A DNA stretch of 64,000 nt from Serinus canaria (GCF_022539315.1 NC_066323.1:13939719-14003718), one strand, 5' to 3'; counted from the stretch's first letter, positions 12,579-26,500 are shown. Program-made: numbers and translations. The notes: generated by a model not told the origin, from the sequence alone.

Positions 12579-15500
12579 CTGACATTATTACTGCCAACAC
12601 TAGATCATACAATTCACATCTCGATTTGTTTTAGACTTTTTCATAACAACAGCTGCATTTCTTGTCTTCAGTTGGATACATTTTTAAAAATTAAAATTGC
12701 CATGGCAACAGCTGCAACCATTTATTATAAAGCAATGGAAGTGGAACTAATATTTGTGAGAGAAGCTGTGCTGTCATGCAGGATAGCATTTCATTCAGAC
12801 AATGCCTGAGTCATTTTTCCCTAGCTATTCCATTTTTTAGAAGAAAAATATAGAAAATATTTTCAATAATGAAATGTAGGTGGGATTGAACAGCTCAGGA
12901 GATTAAAAAGATTTTGTTCTTTAGATTACTGGCTCATCTCAAATCCAGATTAGCAAGAGGCAAAAATTATCTGTTTGGTGGGCACGTGGAAAAACCGATA
13001 GGGCTGTGGAGCTCTGAAAATCCCATTCCCACAGCAGCTGTGTCCTCAACTGCAGCACAGAAACTGACAACTGAGAGCACAGGGTGTGTCTTCACTGGGG
13101 GAAAAATGATGTGAGCCATCCTTGAGGAGTGCTAGTGATGAGTGCAAAGGAAAGCTCCCCAGGCAGCTTGCAGGGCTAGCACAGAGCAGTTCCAAGTGAG
13201 CTGTCCTGCCCTTCACATCCCCTGCACTGTGTCACCTGAGAGAAGGGAACTGTTTTCCTGAGGAAAATGTGGCTAAAGAGAGATGTTTGGCACAACCTCA
13301 GGGTTTGGTTCTTCCAAGTCAGGACAGGGGAGGGGTCATCTAATGCATGGTCTGGGCACATTAGAAATCACGTGGGCCATTTTGTTTGCATCTATTAACA
13401 ACATTTCTTGGAGCGTTAATTTGGTTTTTTTAATCTCTCTAAGAATCTGGGTAGGAGATAGACAAATTGTACTCCAGATATTAAAAAGCTATATGAACTG
13501 CAGATTTTTCTCATTTCACCCCCTTCTGACTATGAAAGAATCTGTTTTGCATGCACTGGCTATACAAGGATCATATACCACATAGCAAAGACCAATTTCT
13601 TCCTATTTATCACACACTAGAGAGTCTTAGGCAGAGTGAGGGAGAACACTGAAATAGAAAAAAACTTTAGACATACTTTCCTTCTCCTTCCACCCTAATT
13701 TTTGTGGGGTTCTGTGTACCTTATCTTTATCAACTACATTCAGCATCAGGCTGCACAGTGTCCTGCTCTGTTCAGAAGTTCTAAAGATGCTGAAGCTCAG
13801 TGAAGACAGCAGACCAGGGGCTCCTTTCTAAACCTCTGGCAAAAACATTCTGCAAGTGAAAAAGCCCAAGGCTGTTGATAGGCCAGAAATTTGGCACAGC
13901 CAGATACTGTGGCACGCTACAGTACTGGCAGTGGATTATCCAGCTGCTCCAGGGACTGCCTGCATCCTCCAGCAGCACACTTAGCTGTGTCTAGGATGCA
14001 ATGATTTCAACACAAACAGTAGCATAAAACTCTCTTAAAGGACAAAGAGTACCCGTACTTACTAAAATCCAGGTTTGTTGCAAACATAATTATTATATAA
14101 TCTGCCTTCATGAGATTGCTTTTGGGTGACAGTTTATTTTAGGGAAATAACAGGAAAAACAGAAGAAAAAAACAAAATTACACCTCGTGCCTGAGAAAAA
14201 TCTATGAAAGCATATAATTAATACCTTATATTCTTATAATGCAACCTAGCAGAATATATGGCTGGTAGAATATAAAACTGACATCTGGTAGATATCACAA
14301 AGATAGTTTTCTTTCTCCTGCTCTCTCACTTAACCTTTCAATTCTTTGTAGCATATTCCCAGCAGTTTCTCCCAATTCTTTCCCTCCTCTTTAACATTCC
14401 TAGGTAAGCTCTACACCCCCTGCTACACCTCAAGCAGTGACATGGGACAGCTGAGGCTTGGCAGAGCAGTGCTGAGAATGGGGTCCTTTGCTGTCCCACT
14501 GACAAGAGGAGAAGCAGAGAGAGGACAGCCTGCTTTCCTCGAGGTGAGCAGCACTGGGCACCTAGAGCCTCCTCTCCCTGTCTCTGGGAGTACTGAGCTG
14601 AGCACAGACAGGAATCTGGAATGTTCTCTGTGAAGAGACAGGGGGGGTGCACCACCCTTGAACACATCAGATTTTCATCAGCAGAGGTCACAGAAGAAAA
14701 AAGTCCTTTGAGTATTAAACAAGCCCCTGCTGTATAGGCTCCTCCAGTGATCAGCTAAGCAATGTGCTATTGCCCCTCACTCCTTGGTGCACATTCATTC
14801 AAGGGGATTGCAGAGACTACAGTGCATTGTAGAACTGTTTAACCACTCAATCCCAGGGACAAGTTGGTTTAAAGCCTGGAGGAGGGTGAGGTGGCTAGGA
14901 CTATGCATTTGTGAAGGATAAGAAGCAGCTGTTACTACAAAGGAAATGCTGCTTTCATCCCTGGGTATCTCACAGTGCTCACAGGTCTAGTGGGCTCTCC
15001 TGCAGTGTTATGAGGATGAGTCAAAGCCTAAATGAAAGCAATACTGTCTGGCATAACTATACATCATTTTCTGTTGTTTCAGATTTAAACTGCTTCTGAA
15101 CAAAATCATGGGCTCTTTGATTATAAGAAAATTACTGTTTAGTAAAGATTTAGTGGAAACTCTTTCCATTCAATCTCTGCCAGTTGCCCATAAGAGGAAG
15201 GATTTTTCATGGCTAACCAAGCTGCTTAAAGCCTTCCTTGAAGTGTTTGGGTCATATCCTGCTTTTTTGGTAAGACCAATGCACATCTATACCAACTGCA
15301 CTGAATCAGTGGAGTTACCTCAGACACGGATCTCTGTTGGGGTAATTGGAGGCAGTTTCTCCTCTAGAGCAGGGTGACAGTAAATCCCAGGGATTTCTGG
15401 TCATCTGCTGCAGCATTCCAATGCTCTGCTCTGTGCAGGCAGCCAGCAGCCCACAGCATTTTGTCACCAGGCAGGTGGGGTTCAATTGACAGGGATCAAT

Positions 15501-17546
15501 GTAACATTTGCTTGCAGGAACAAAGTCACTGTGAAAGACTAGCATAGTTGGAAGGCTTTGTTACCTCACCCTTGGGTCATTCCAAAAATTTTAGTAGAAA
15601 AAGGGGATGGTTAATTAAGACTACCCATTCTTCCAATAATCACCTTCCCTACCCCTCATGGACACATCAGTCAGTGTCTTGTGAACATGCTCTGCTGTTT
15701 TATTCTTTGCACTCTGCTTGTAGAGTAAATGAAGTCCCATAGTATCCCATTCTGCCATTTTGTACAAATAAACCTGGTGTGGATCCAATGAGGCCTCCAG
15801 GAGCACATTAAACTCTTGCTTATGCTCACAGAACACAAGAATGATACATCATTTTTACAGAAAATCCTTATTCCAGGGTCTCATCACCCTGCACTAATGG
15901 GAAAAACTGTCACATAAGGGGAAGGTTGTGTAAATGTTTCTGATAAATATTTTTCAGCTCTTTAAGTAACTTTGGAGATGAGTGGCTCAAGTAAAAAATT
16001 CAAAGATAACACAAAGGTGAATAATGAAGAAGAATGTAAATTTAGTAGTGCAAGAGCTGGGAGTGGACAAGAGCTCCCAACTCGGGTGTCAGAGGTAGAG
16101 AGGCAAAAAGATTGCTCAGTCTCATGAAGCAACATTAGCAGGAGTCTTAACACCTACAGCACATCTAACTCCCCTTATGGCACAATTAGCATCATGCAGC
16201 AGATTTGGTTCAAATAACACAGAAAACTATTTCATTTTTCCTTCTAAATGTTGACTGAAGAATTTTTAACTTGTTCATTATTTCTTGTTAACTCAGAGGG
16301 TTGATGGGTTGTAACTTTCACAGTCATGTTTTCTTTGCAGAAAAAATGCATATTTTTTACAGTACTGTTCTACCTTGTTCTATTTTGCATAAACATAAGT
16401 GATACAGAGAGATGCCAGGCAGGGGAGAAGCCAAGCTCTTTGCATTAGTACAATAAATACATTCATCTCTTCCTTGGTTGTTGATTCTTTGTTTCTACTT
16501 TCTTAGCACTATGTGCATCTTCCCAGTTGCTGAAGCCACTGAAAGCTCCCTGACTGGGGGGACAGACTTCAAGCTGCTCTAGACAGACACAGCCCTTTCC
16601 TCTTCATGCAAGGTTTAAAAAGAATGGAAATTAAACAGTGAGTTGGATTACAGTGAGTTCTGATATCCAAATGAGAAAGGATCATATTTGCAGGCACAGA
16701 AATGTGTAAATCATGTGCCTTTGGATAGGATCAGCTCCTAAATAAGGACAGTCAGAGGGATAACACAGAATGCAGCACATGCTGTCAGAGACAGCCCACT
16801 ATCAGCCATCTGTTTTCTACTGATGTGCTTCATTCCTCTCAAAGATATGGGACAGGAAAGAGTTGTCACTGTGACTGTGATATTTCCAAATAGATTTATG
16901 AAAATTAGGCATTTAGAAGCAATAGCAGTCATTTGAGAATGAAATATTCCTATGCCAAGCCTCGGAGATATGTCAACAAATTTTACTGTTAAAGCCTTAA
17001 TTTTCTTTTACATAGATTTTAAGCCCCTGTTGCTGTTCATCAGGATTTCTTTCTGCCAAAGATACAACCAGGTTAGAACAAGGTAATGAGAAGCTAAGAC
17101 ACTTGTACAGCTGACAGTGCACACAATTTCTCAGGTGCACTGGGGCAGAGAAGCTCCACACCAGATCAGAGATGATGTTAGACTTGAAATTGCTCTGCCT
17201 GCAGGCCCATTAGGTCCTTAATCATTGCCAAAACTCTCATCTCCCATCTCCTTTCTGCCAGCCAAAGTGACTGCAGCCCCGTGGTGAGCGAGCTCTGAGC
17301 AGGCTCAGAGGGATGCAGGGTGTCCAGCACCTCTGGCAGCAGGGACTGGCACAGTTGTCCCTGGGCACCAGGGAAGCTGAGCTCAGCCCCATCCAGGTGG
17401 GTGAGATACCAGCACCTTTTGTGGCCCAGGTGAGGAATTTGAGGGCAAGAATGGGATCACCAGGAGAGATGGCTTCCAAGGCTCCCCTGGGAGGTAGAGC
17501 AGACTTCCTAAAGATGATGGCTTGGGAGACAAAGGAGGGAGGATGG

Positions 17547-17594
17547 CAGATTTTCTGCAGTCCCTGGTGCCCAGAGGGGACTGCAGAAAATCTG
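17547..17594. repeat. Inverted repeat, 18-bp perfect stem, 12-nt loop
   Basis: CAGATTTTCTGCAGTCCC at 17547-17564 is matched exactly by its reverse complement at 17577-17594. The loop TGGTGCCCAGAG can pair further (TGG with CCA), giving an extended hairpin. Confidence 0.93.
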
Positions 17595-17674
17595 GGGGTA
17601 GATGACAACTAAGATCTGCCTTAGGGAAAGTTTACCTGGAACAACACAAACTATTTGTTCTTTTCTCTGACAAG

Positions 17675-17692
17675 CTGCTGCTGCTGCTGCTG
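17675..17692. repeat. CTG trinucleotide run, six units
   Basis: Six uninterrupted CTG units in the upstream intron; short, probably stable. Confidence 0.95.
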
Positions 17693-20600
17693 AGTGTCAG
17701 CTCAGGCTTGGACACAGAAGAAAACTGAAAATAATTCCCAGTGTAAAAGCAATAAAAGCTCATATACAACAACAGTAAGTCTTAGCTTGGTTTAAAGTAA
17801 AACAGAGGGAGAAAATAAGCCATGGCACAGAGAAAAAGAAACAGAGTATAAGCCCAGATAGAAAATAGTTTCTGTAAACCACTGCCAGACCTTTTTCTAG
17901 AATTAAAAACAATAATAGTAGTACTAATACTAGCAGTGATGAAACCAGGCTGTAAGTGGAATAAAAACCACGACCTGCTGTATTGCCAAGGAGAATAAAA
18001 TTTTGGGTATCCATAATGAAGGTTCAAACACTGGCCACTTGGGCAGTAATTCAGCTACCAGTACCTTTCTTTTTTCATTCCTTTTTTTTTTTTTAATCTG
18101 CTATATAAAGCTCTATATAAATAAAGCTCTGTATAAATAGAAAGCTTAATTTCTATATTTTGGCAAAGTCTCAGCTTCAGGAACCTTAAATGTCTAAAAA
18201 TTTGCAAATATTGGCAGGAATAAATTCCATGGAGACAGATTCATTTATACAGAGAGATGTACAAAAGACTCCTCCATGTTCTTTCAACGTACTGATCACT
18301 GTTTTAACACATCTGAAAAATGCATTTGTTTGTTGTTTGAAATTTTTATCTCGAAGATCTCTGCATATTTGTTTCAAAACTGTTAAAATTGGCTGCCTCT
18401 GCTAGTCCTTAAGCCCTCCTGCCCTGGTGTGTCTTTGCTTTGCCTTAGCTGCCTGCAAACCTCTGCTTCATCCATGCTTTTATTGGCTTGGCACAGTCAC
18501 ATCCCAAACTTCCCCAGTAGTTTTTACCTTTGTAGTTCACCTGCTTGTTCCTCCTGTGGGAGGAGATCTTTTGTGAGGAAGCCTGAGCAGGCTCTACCAG
18601 CTTGCCAAGAGAAGGTGTGGGTGTCTGGTGCCATGCATGGACTTTCACATCTGGCTCCTAGTTCAAACACATATTGGGGGTAAATTACAGATCTGATGCT
18701 TTGGCTTCCTTCCAACACTTTTAGGAAAAGTACCTAGCCAAAAACTTGTGTGGGAGCAGAAACTGTTTGGTTCCATCCACTTCTCTGAAAGATTCAAGTT
18801 TCCCAACATGCTGTAGTGACCTTGCTTTTTCTGCATAATTTTAATTTCAGGAAAAATAACCTTCTTTCCCTCTTAAAAATAACCTTGAACTCTAGAATAC
18901 TTTTTTGCTGGCCTGCTTTATTTTTCTTAATTAGCAGCTGATGAAATCACCATGTAGTTCTATAATTGTTTATCACCTGAGGGAGATCCCACTTTATTCA
19001 ATGAAGGCATTTTAGGGAACATCTGACCTTCCTGTATTTTCAGGTATTTTTTTCTTTTCTCACGTTGTTCCTGATTCTCTCCTGTGCAGTGTGACATGGC
19101 ACACGATGAAGGGCAAGGAGGAAGAAGGGCTCCTGGCTAAAGGAAGCCCTGTGCCTTGGCAAGGGGAAAGAAATGTTCCTCTCCAATTATTATTTTCATG
19201 TTGGTCAGAAAGACAGGAATGAACCAGTCTGTTTGCTGGTTATTTCTAATAACTGACTCTACATAATTCTATTAGAAATTTTCTGCTATTCACACACATT
19301 TTCCTTCTGATGCTTGAGTGTATTTTCTCCAGCATAATGCATTTTTCTAAAATTCATCTGACACAGATGTTGCTTCACTTTGGCTTATATCAAAACAAAG
19401 AATCTTTATGCTGTTCTGCTAGTTAAGGCTGATTAGCATCTCTTTATTTGATGCTGCCACATTAGCCCTCTGCACATCAGGTTTGGACAGAAACAAAAGT
19501 AGGATACAAGATTTAACCTCAACAACAGATTTTTCCACAAAAAACTTGCATGAATTACTGGAAAATCTTTGCTGCAATGCTCAGTGCTTTCTATTTTATT
19601 TCTTTTTTCCAAGGAAAGTACATTGTGCTGTACTCGTGGGCTGGGAAAACTAACAGGAAGGAAAAGATCTTTTGAATAAATGAAGATGTAAAAAGTAATC
19701 AATTAAGATGTAACAGGAAATGTGGCTGGACTGGATGCTTTCTATTGCAAAAGCCCATCTGTAATGAAGACTTTTAGTATTAAATTCCCATAAAGTGTGT
19801 AGAATGAAAGTGTTTGTCATGCTGAGCTTTCATCCTAAAGTGATCTCAGCAGATGAGGGGAGGGAAGTGGAAAGCTTAGCGTGGTACAACTGACACAAAC
19901 TGTTAATCCTTCTGTCTGCTCCAAGAAAAAACTACCACCCCAACTTGGAATATATTGCATAAATAAATACTGCCTGTATTTCCTTTTTTGAAAGCTGTGA
20001 AAGCACTTGAGCCTGTCCAATGTTGTTGGCTCAAGAAAACACAGAAAAACTGGAAATACAAAGAGATCTCTTAAATAGCTGTCTAATATAGAAGGTGCTG
20101 GCTAATCCTTATGAACCCAGGCAGGAGGTGAAGTATTATTCCAACCAGAAGGAGGGGCAGAGATTACCAAGCTCACACACACACAGTAGTAGGGACAGGG
20201 ACAGGAGTCTGTGAGATCCATATATTGAGTACTCAGTGAGGAGCCAACAAAAATCTCTGATTCCTGTCCCTGCACTCTGTCTCATTCTGGCTGGCACATA
20301 CAGCAGGCCTTTGCCATTAAGTCTGAGCCCTTATCAGTCTCTGAAAACATTTTTCTGCTGCATTTGCTTTGAGGACTCCTTTAATCCACCTCTGATACAA
20401 ATTTACAGAAATAAACCAGTTTGGTTTTTTTCTTAAATTCGTTCAGAGTTTAGAAAGCCTCTAAAACCTAAAAACAGTTTGAAATTTAGTATCAAACCCA
20501 CGACTGCTTATTAATGAACTGCAATCATCCCCTTTGTACAGAGAGCAGATAGCAGAGAGGGCAAGTCATGCCAGCAGGCCTCTTGAATTGCTCTCCAAGG

Positions 20601-22931
20601 AAAAGGAAGAAGACTAGAGGCACTATAATTTTAATTATGGTTCTCTCCAGTGTTAAACTTTGCAATTTTGTTTTTAGGTTAAATAATTGGTTTGGCAGGA
20701 AGTAGTGGAATAAACAGAATAAGATCCTGTTCTGTTGAGTTGCATCTTATATAGAAAACCTCAGGTAAATTGCTATGTATTTTGGATGCTTGAAAGGATT
20801 AAAAGTTAGTGCTAAAAAGAAACATATCCAGAAAAATAAATAGCTCTAGTAGAGAATAATGTGAAATGAAAAATAGAAGTAGATATTCTTTGAACTGCAG
20901 GGAGACAGGAGTTCTGGAAAGATTCAGATCAGAAACCCCAGCAGTATAATGAGCATATGTCATGTTATGGTGCTTTTAAAGAATCACGGGGGGCACACTG
21001 AGCAGAAAAACTTTTCAGTGAGAATGAGTCACCTCATACTTGTTCCTGAAACTACATTAAGAATAGGATGCTTTCTTCTAGTTTTCTTCATCCCCGAAAT
21101 CTGCTGGTAGATTAAAGGGCAAATTGTAACCCCACCAAGTCTTAATAAAGCCAACTTTTCTTGCCCTAGGATTAAAATACTTTAAAAAAACCATTTACTG
21201 ACTATGGCTTACATTTGACTGATAAATTCTCACTCCATGTCAAGACTTGTTTTGTTACTGAGCATCCCTAGGATGGTCAGAGCTCACCATTCTAACAGAA
21301 CCATTTTCCTTGATTTTAGGACCTCTCTGAATTCACCACTCAATGCAGGCCAGAACACCAGTGGCACAAAAGATCATTTCCTGATTTATAATTCACTCAG
21401 CAAAACAGAGCCCCAGCTGCAGTCTTTGTACTTGGCTGGGACAAACATCAAAGAACCAAGTGGCTGCTTTGCTGTCGAGACACACCTCTGAGTTTCTAGG
21501 CAAGAGAAGCAAAGAATTATAACTGATCCCCTGGTCTAAGAAAGCCACAGTTGGAAAAGGACAGAAAATTTAGACAGCAACATGCTACTGATCACCAGTT
21601 CCTCTGCTGCTAGAGTTCTGTGTCCTGGTATCAACAGCACCTTCCACCAGAAATCACCTCACTGATGTGGTGGTGCTGCTGATCAGCATTACTGGAGATA
21701 ACAGACTGTAGTGCTTAGTTACTTCTGTTGTAGTACAGGAGCATTCCCCCTCATATTTGTGGTGCTCCACCATATGCCTTGAGAATCCTTGTGCCATTTC
21801 TGCAGACTGAAAGCATGAGATTTGTTTTTACATCTTCCTGTTATTTCACTCAATCTGTTTAGAAAATCCTTCATACAGAACTTTAACCCTAAGCCTTATT
21901 TCCAAATTAAAATCATCAGACTGCAAGGATTGCATTCTTAATATTCAAAAGCTTAAAATATTCACAACTTTTAACAATTCTGGAATCCAAAGCCAAGCTC
22001 AGCACATTTTCTTTGACAAGGATCATAAAAGTACTCAAAACAGGACTTAAAGCAACAGAACACAAAGATGTAAAATGTTTCTTAATTAGTTTGTGAGGCT
22101 TAGGGCTATTTTGTATCTGTTCAACATAACTTTTCAACAAGAAAAAAGACATACATACATGGAGTTAGTGGTGTTCAGGGTAATAACTGACTGCTGGCTA
22201 ATAACAACTCTGAGACACTCAAATTATTTAGTGCACAGCTCCTTTGCTTTGGTGGCATCTTTTCCCATCCCAAAATACTTGTGGTGGCTGCACTCAGGGG
22301 TGGGAAACAGGAGATGACCTTGGACAACTGCAGCAGTTCCTTTCTGTGGGACAAGTTCCATTCTGTCCACAAGCTTCCTGCTGCTGAACTCTTGCCACAG
22401 CTCCAGCCCTGGTTATGAAGGGTTACACCAAGAAGGAAAGTGCTCAGTGGCTTGTGACAAAATTGCTGCTGCATGTGTGGTACCTGCTGTGATTTGTGTC
22501 ACCCATTTGAACCTCAGCCACAAAGCTGCACTTTTTATCAAGGATATTTGTGAATATGTAACTGCTCTGAGGACATATGGCCAATAAATAATTCAAAGTT
22601 ATCTATCTTCCCTGCAGTTTTCTTTTCCACCGACCACCTTTTAATGTTTTGTTGGCCTGGAAACAATATTGTTTATGGCACTTCTAGTACAAAAGTGTTG
22701 CTGACTGGCAGTAGACTATTTCCAGTGTGATACCTTGAAAACAAATTGGTTCTCCCCAGTCGCCATCTGCTTTGCTCTCATCTGCTATTAGCCCAGAGAA
22801 GTCTTGTTTTGCATTTTGAGTGCCTAAAACATCATTTGCAATTATTGATTCCAAAATTGTTACAATGTGATTGAATTTGTTATTCCTTTTTCCCTCCCTC
22901 CCTCTCCCCCAACCCTTTGTTTTCTTTTCAG

Positions 22932-23070
22932 CTCTATTTCCGTTTACAGTCCTAAGGAGAATCCTAATGCTTTTGATGCTGCAGCTTTCTTCCAGTCAGT
23001 GGGAAATTTTCTGGGGATCTTTGCTGGATCATTTGCCATGGGATCTTCTTATGCTGTTGTCACAGCTTTA
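22932..23070 (+). CDS. SLC9A9: SLC9A9 exon A (loop and helix around [11 protein letters not shown])
   Basis: This 139-nt exon follows a pyrimidine-rich tract ending in CAG. Its first base completes a Tyr codon begun in the previous exon; 46 whole codons follow. They start [14 protein letters not shown], a conserved luminal stretch of NHE6/7/9 proteins, then give a hydrophobic helix ([24 protein letters not shown]). It should follow directly on the exon carrying the ND catalytic motif, which I could not find upstream. There is no normal GT donor at the right place. The coding frame instead ends at GCT TTA, directly before ATATCCTTT, the donor of a U12 AT-AC intron. Reading on without splicing reaches a stop after nine codons (ends at 23100). 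Exon identity is very secure; only the NHE9 versus NHE6 label has some doubt. Confidence 0.93.
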
Positions 23071-23474
23071 ATATCCTTTATGGTTTTGCAGTTCATATAA
23101 AATGCTACTGTAGAATGATCAGTAATTTTGATCTTTCTTGCATTCACACAAATGTAAACAAATACCAGTTTGTTTATAAAGCTGGACAAAATTACTCCCT
23201 TTTCCTTTTTTCTAGGAAAAAGAATATCAAATGCAACCAACTAGGTATTAATTCAAACTCTACAAAAGTACTTAAAATAGCTGACTTTAAAATCTGTTCT
23301 GGATTTTGCTCCTTGAGATAAGTCAGAAGCTGTGCAGTTCTTCCCAAATTCAATATGTTTAGATGAGTATGGTGGGGGAGCTTACTTGCTTTCTTTCATC
23401 CTTTCTCAGATTGGGGGTAATTTTAGCTTACAAAACAGTTGGGTTTTTATTTTTCCTTAGTAATCTTTTAGCAC
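23071..23474 (+). other. SLC9A9: U12-type AT-AC intron (404 bp)
   Basis: The intron starts ATATCCTTT, a full match to the minor-spliceosome donor consensus, and ends GCAC. Removing exactly this stretch joins AVVTAL to [10 protein letters not shown] in frame, which is the order conserved in the NHE family. A plausible U12 branch site, TTCCTTAGT (consensus TTCCTTRAC, seven of nine), lies at 23453-23461, about 14 nt from the end, where U12 introns place it. There is no long polypyrimidine tract next to the acceptor. The AG at 23471 would leave an extra three bases and does not pair with a GT donor that restores the frame. AT-AC introns have been described in Na+/H+ exchanger genes. Confidence 0.92.
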
Positions 23475-23580
23475 TTGACAAAATTCACAAAGCTGTGTGA
23501 GTTTCCTATGTTGGAGACAGGTCTGTTTTTCCTCCTATCCTGGAGTGCCTTCTTATCAGCAGAAGCTGCTGGGCTTACAG
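23475..23580 (+). CDS. SLC9A9: SLC9A9 exon B ([10 protein letters not shown] helix)
   Basis: This is a 106-nt exon of 35 codons plus the first base of a Gly codon, ending at ACA G before a good GTAAGT donor. It encodes [16 protein letters not shown], a short cytosolic link, followed by the helix [20 protein letters not shown]. The SAE motif matches the YLSAE region of plasma-membrane exchangers, where an acidic residue in the helix is important for transport. The exon begins right after the AC end of the AT-AC intron. The next exon supplies the remaining two bases of the Gly codon, so skipping it would shift the frame. Confidence 0.94.
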
Positions 23581-26500
23581 GTAAGTATTGCATTTAATGA
23601 AATAAAAGCAATTTTATAATATGCCTCTAGAGTGGGTAAAATGCAAGGCTTATTTTAGGCATGACATCATACATAAAGCTCCTAAAAGTCTGCTGCTATA
23701 TTGGAGATTGTTTCATCTTTAAGAACAATTCTGTAGTGACAGTGAATAATTCTTCCAGACAAAGACATAACAGATCAGCTCAAGTCCTCAGTCTTTCTTC
23801 CCTGCATTATCCCATCCCCATTAATATCTCTCTATTAATCCCCCTATTTTCTGGCCAGCTATGGGACCAAAGATGACAGTAAGTGCAAGGAAGGAAGGAA
23901 GCAGTGCCTTGTGATTACCAGCCTCTGCTCCTCTGCACACACTCCATATCCTGGGCCCTTCTCCTTTTTCCCAATTATCTATAATTGAGACCAATTATCA
24001 ATAGTAAACCAAGAACAGGGCCAGTAGGTTGCATCCACCTTTATACTTAGAAAAAAAAAAGTCATCTTGTTCAGTGCACCTCCATGTACACTTTGGCACA
24101 GCCATATCCCAGTGACAGGTAGGAAGATGTGTGACCCAATTGTTTTTTTGTTAATGCCAGGAAAGAAATTGTACAATCACTGCCAATTATGTACCCAGGG
24201 CCTCCATTCAAGTCCACACAGAAGTTTAGGCAAAATTTATAAATGGATAGAGTTTACCTCCACAGCAATCTATTGTATAGCGTGATTCAAAAGAACAAAG
24301 TTTCTGATTGTTTTAATGCTCTTGAGGTTGTCACCTCTGAAATCCAGTGCTCTAATTAATGTCAGGGAAAATCAGGAGAAGAAAAATGCTTCATGGAGTG
24401 GTAATGCAGCCCATGCTGCTTTGTTTGCAAAATTGTTCAAAGCCTTTTGAAGGCAAGAGTTATATTTTTACTGAGTTCTCTGGAGCCAGCATGTTACTTT
24501 TTTAATATCAGCCACACAATCAAACCACTTCTGAATGCGTATTAATATCTGCATCTTTGTCTTACTAATTATACAACTTTGCATCCTGTTTACTGCCAAA
24601 TTCTCCAGGCCAATGAATAAAAACAGTGCTACATGAACTGAACAAAAGGGTGGCATTTCATTTCATCAATGAAATCAGATGTCAGGTGGAATGAAAGTCC
24701 ATTTTGTCCCTTAACAGCTCTGTACTGGTTTGGGCAAGGGTAACATTAATTTTCTTCACAGTAGCTGATGTGGTGCTGGAACCAGCCCTGGGAATTCAGG
24801 GATATTTCAGGTATCCCTGAGAAGCACTTACACAGAGCCAAGGGATTTTTCTCTCTCCCAGCAAAGGGGCTGAGGGTGCCAGGACAGCTGACCCCAGGGC
24901 TGTCAGAGAAGCTGGAGGAAGAAGGTTTCTCACTCTTACCCTTGCCTCATTCTCTCCCCCATCCCACCAAGGAGGAGGGAGAGAGGGAGGGAGCAGCTGT
25001 GAGAGTCTGAGCTGCTGCCTGGGGTTAGACTCAACAAGCTCTTAAAAATGTGGCATGAATACTGCAGAAAAATGCAAGAAGAGAAGGAGGATTGCTGATC
25101 ACTTGCCTGCTACTAGAGGTACAGATTTCCTAATCCAGTTACTTCCAAGCAAGGGCTGTTTTAAAATGCATTCCTCACAGAGCACAAGGATGCTGTGTTT
25201 CAGCAACTGAACAATTGATTACACATTACACACAAAAAGTAGATTTGTAAAGGAAACACTCATATCTTTCAGAGCCTCAGGTGCTGCACCAAAGGTAATT
25301 TCCATTTCTCAGGCATAGGAACAGACTGTATGTCCAGACAAAAATAATTGGCATATGTCTTTTTTGCATGCTGCAAATGTGATGATGGACAGCAGAGTCT
25401 CTCCTGGTAGCTACCCTGAAGAGTGTTTCATTGCTCTTTTCTGCTGTAATATATAAAATATCTGAAATAAAAGATTTAATTATTGAACACCACAGTTGGT
25501 GGTGGTAGCCATGGTAAGGAATTTTAAATGGACAGAGGCAGAGAAGGAGGAAGAGAGTGGAACCACAGTAAAGTTTCAATTTAAGGGAAAAATAGAAAAT
25601 TGTTGGGAAATGTAACTAATTCTTAACAAAATAGGAACTGATGGAGGAAAGATAATTAATTCACCAACATATATATTCCAATAAAAATCATCAAGAATTT
25701 TTAGTTCTGTCACTAGCATTTTTTCATGGATATATTTTCATGGGTTCTGAGTTTCACATGGAAATTGTTTAATTGCACTGTTGTGAGAAGGCAAAGTTTA
25801 ATCTTGAAACTTTTTTGAGTTAAATCTTTGTCACCTAATTTCTGTAAAAGGCTTTTGTCAGAAGCTGTTATTACAGAAAAAAAATCATGGAGCCTTTCTT
25901 GTGGCTTCAAAAGTCCAAAGCTGTGGTTTATAACTGCATTTACTTTATCAGCACTGTGCTGACATTACCCTTTAGTTGCCTGGCTTAACCAGTTTCGATG
26001 TTGCCTTTGTCTTTCAGTTTCCTCTGAAATAGCTCTAACTCTCCTCCTTTCAAAATACTATTTTAAACTCCAAGTCCAGCAGCAGAAATATTCTGTTGGT
26101 TAAGAAATTTTCCCCAGGCTTTGGTTCAGCACTGATTTCTCGTGCCCATGCTGCAGAGATGTGCACAAGATGCAGTTGTGTGCAGTGCCCACCCAGGTGG
26201 GCACACACAGCCCCTGCTGCAGGAGGCAGGGGGAGCCCAGCAGAGAGGCACTCGTGCTTCAGGACACACTCAGCTCCTAACCCACTCTCTAATGCCCAGC
26301 CTTTCCCAGCTTTCTTGCTTTGCCCTTGGTCTCAGTGTGTGCAGGTTCTGGTTTTACAGACCTGTGCCTGTCCTTACAAGCAGCTGAGAGAATGCAGAGA
26401 GCCCCAGCCCAGCAGTGGCACAGCTGCACCACTGCATTCAGGGCACCACACTGCTAGTGTCAACGTGCTTCAAAAATTAACTGGTTCAGACATTTATGCC

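Larger units (their letters stand above)
7367..22931. other. SLC9A9: Upstream intron of SLC9A9, mostly unrecognised
   Basis: This stretch ends in the TTTCTTTTCAG acceptor of exon A. I scanned it by eye for the expected upstream exon (LLFGESVLNDAVAIVLT type) and did not find it, so the intron probably starts before the window or the exon was missed. It holds simple repeats, two hairpins (12552-12578 and 17547-17594) and GC-richer patches near 11.7-12.0 kb and 14.4-14.6 kb with no identifiable content. Confidence 0.6.

Noticed and set aside
23071..23100. Exon A extending to the stop at 23100 as a terminal exon
   Set aside because: The next exon continues the conserved protein exactly from GCT TTA, and ATATCCTTT is a strong U12 donor.
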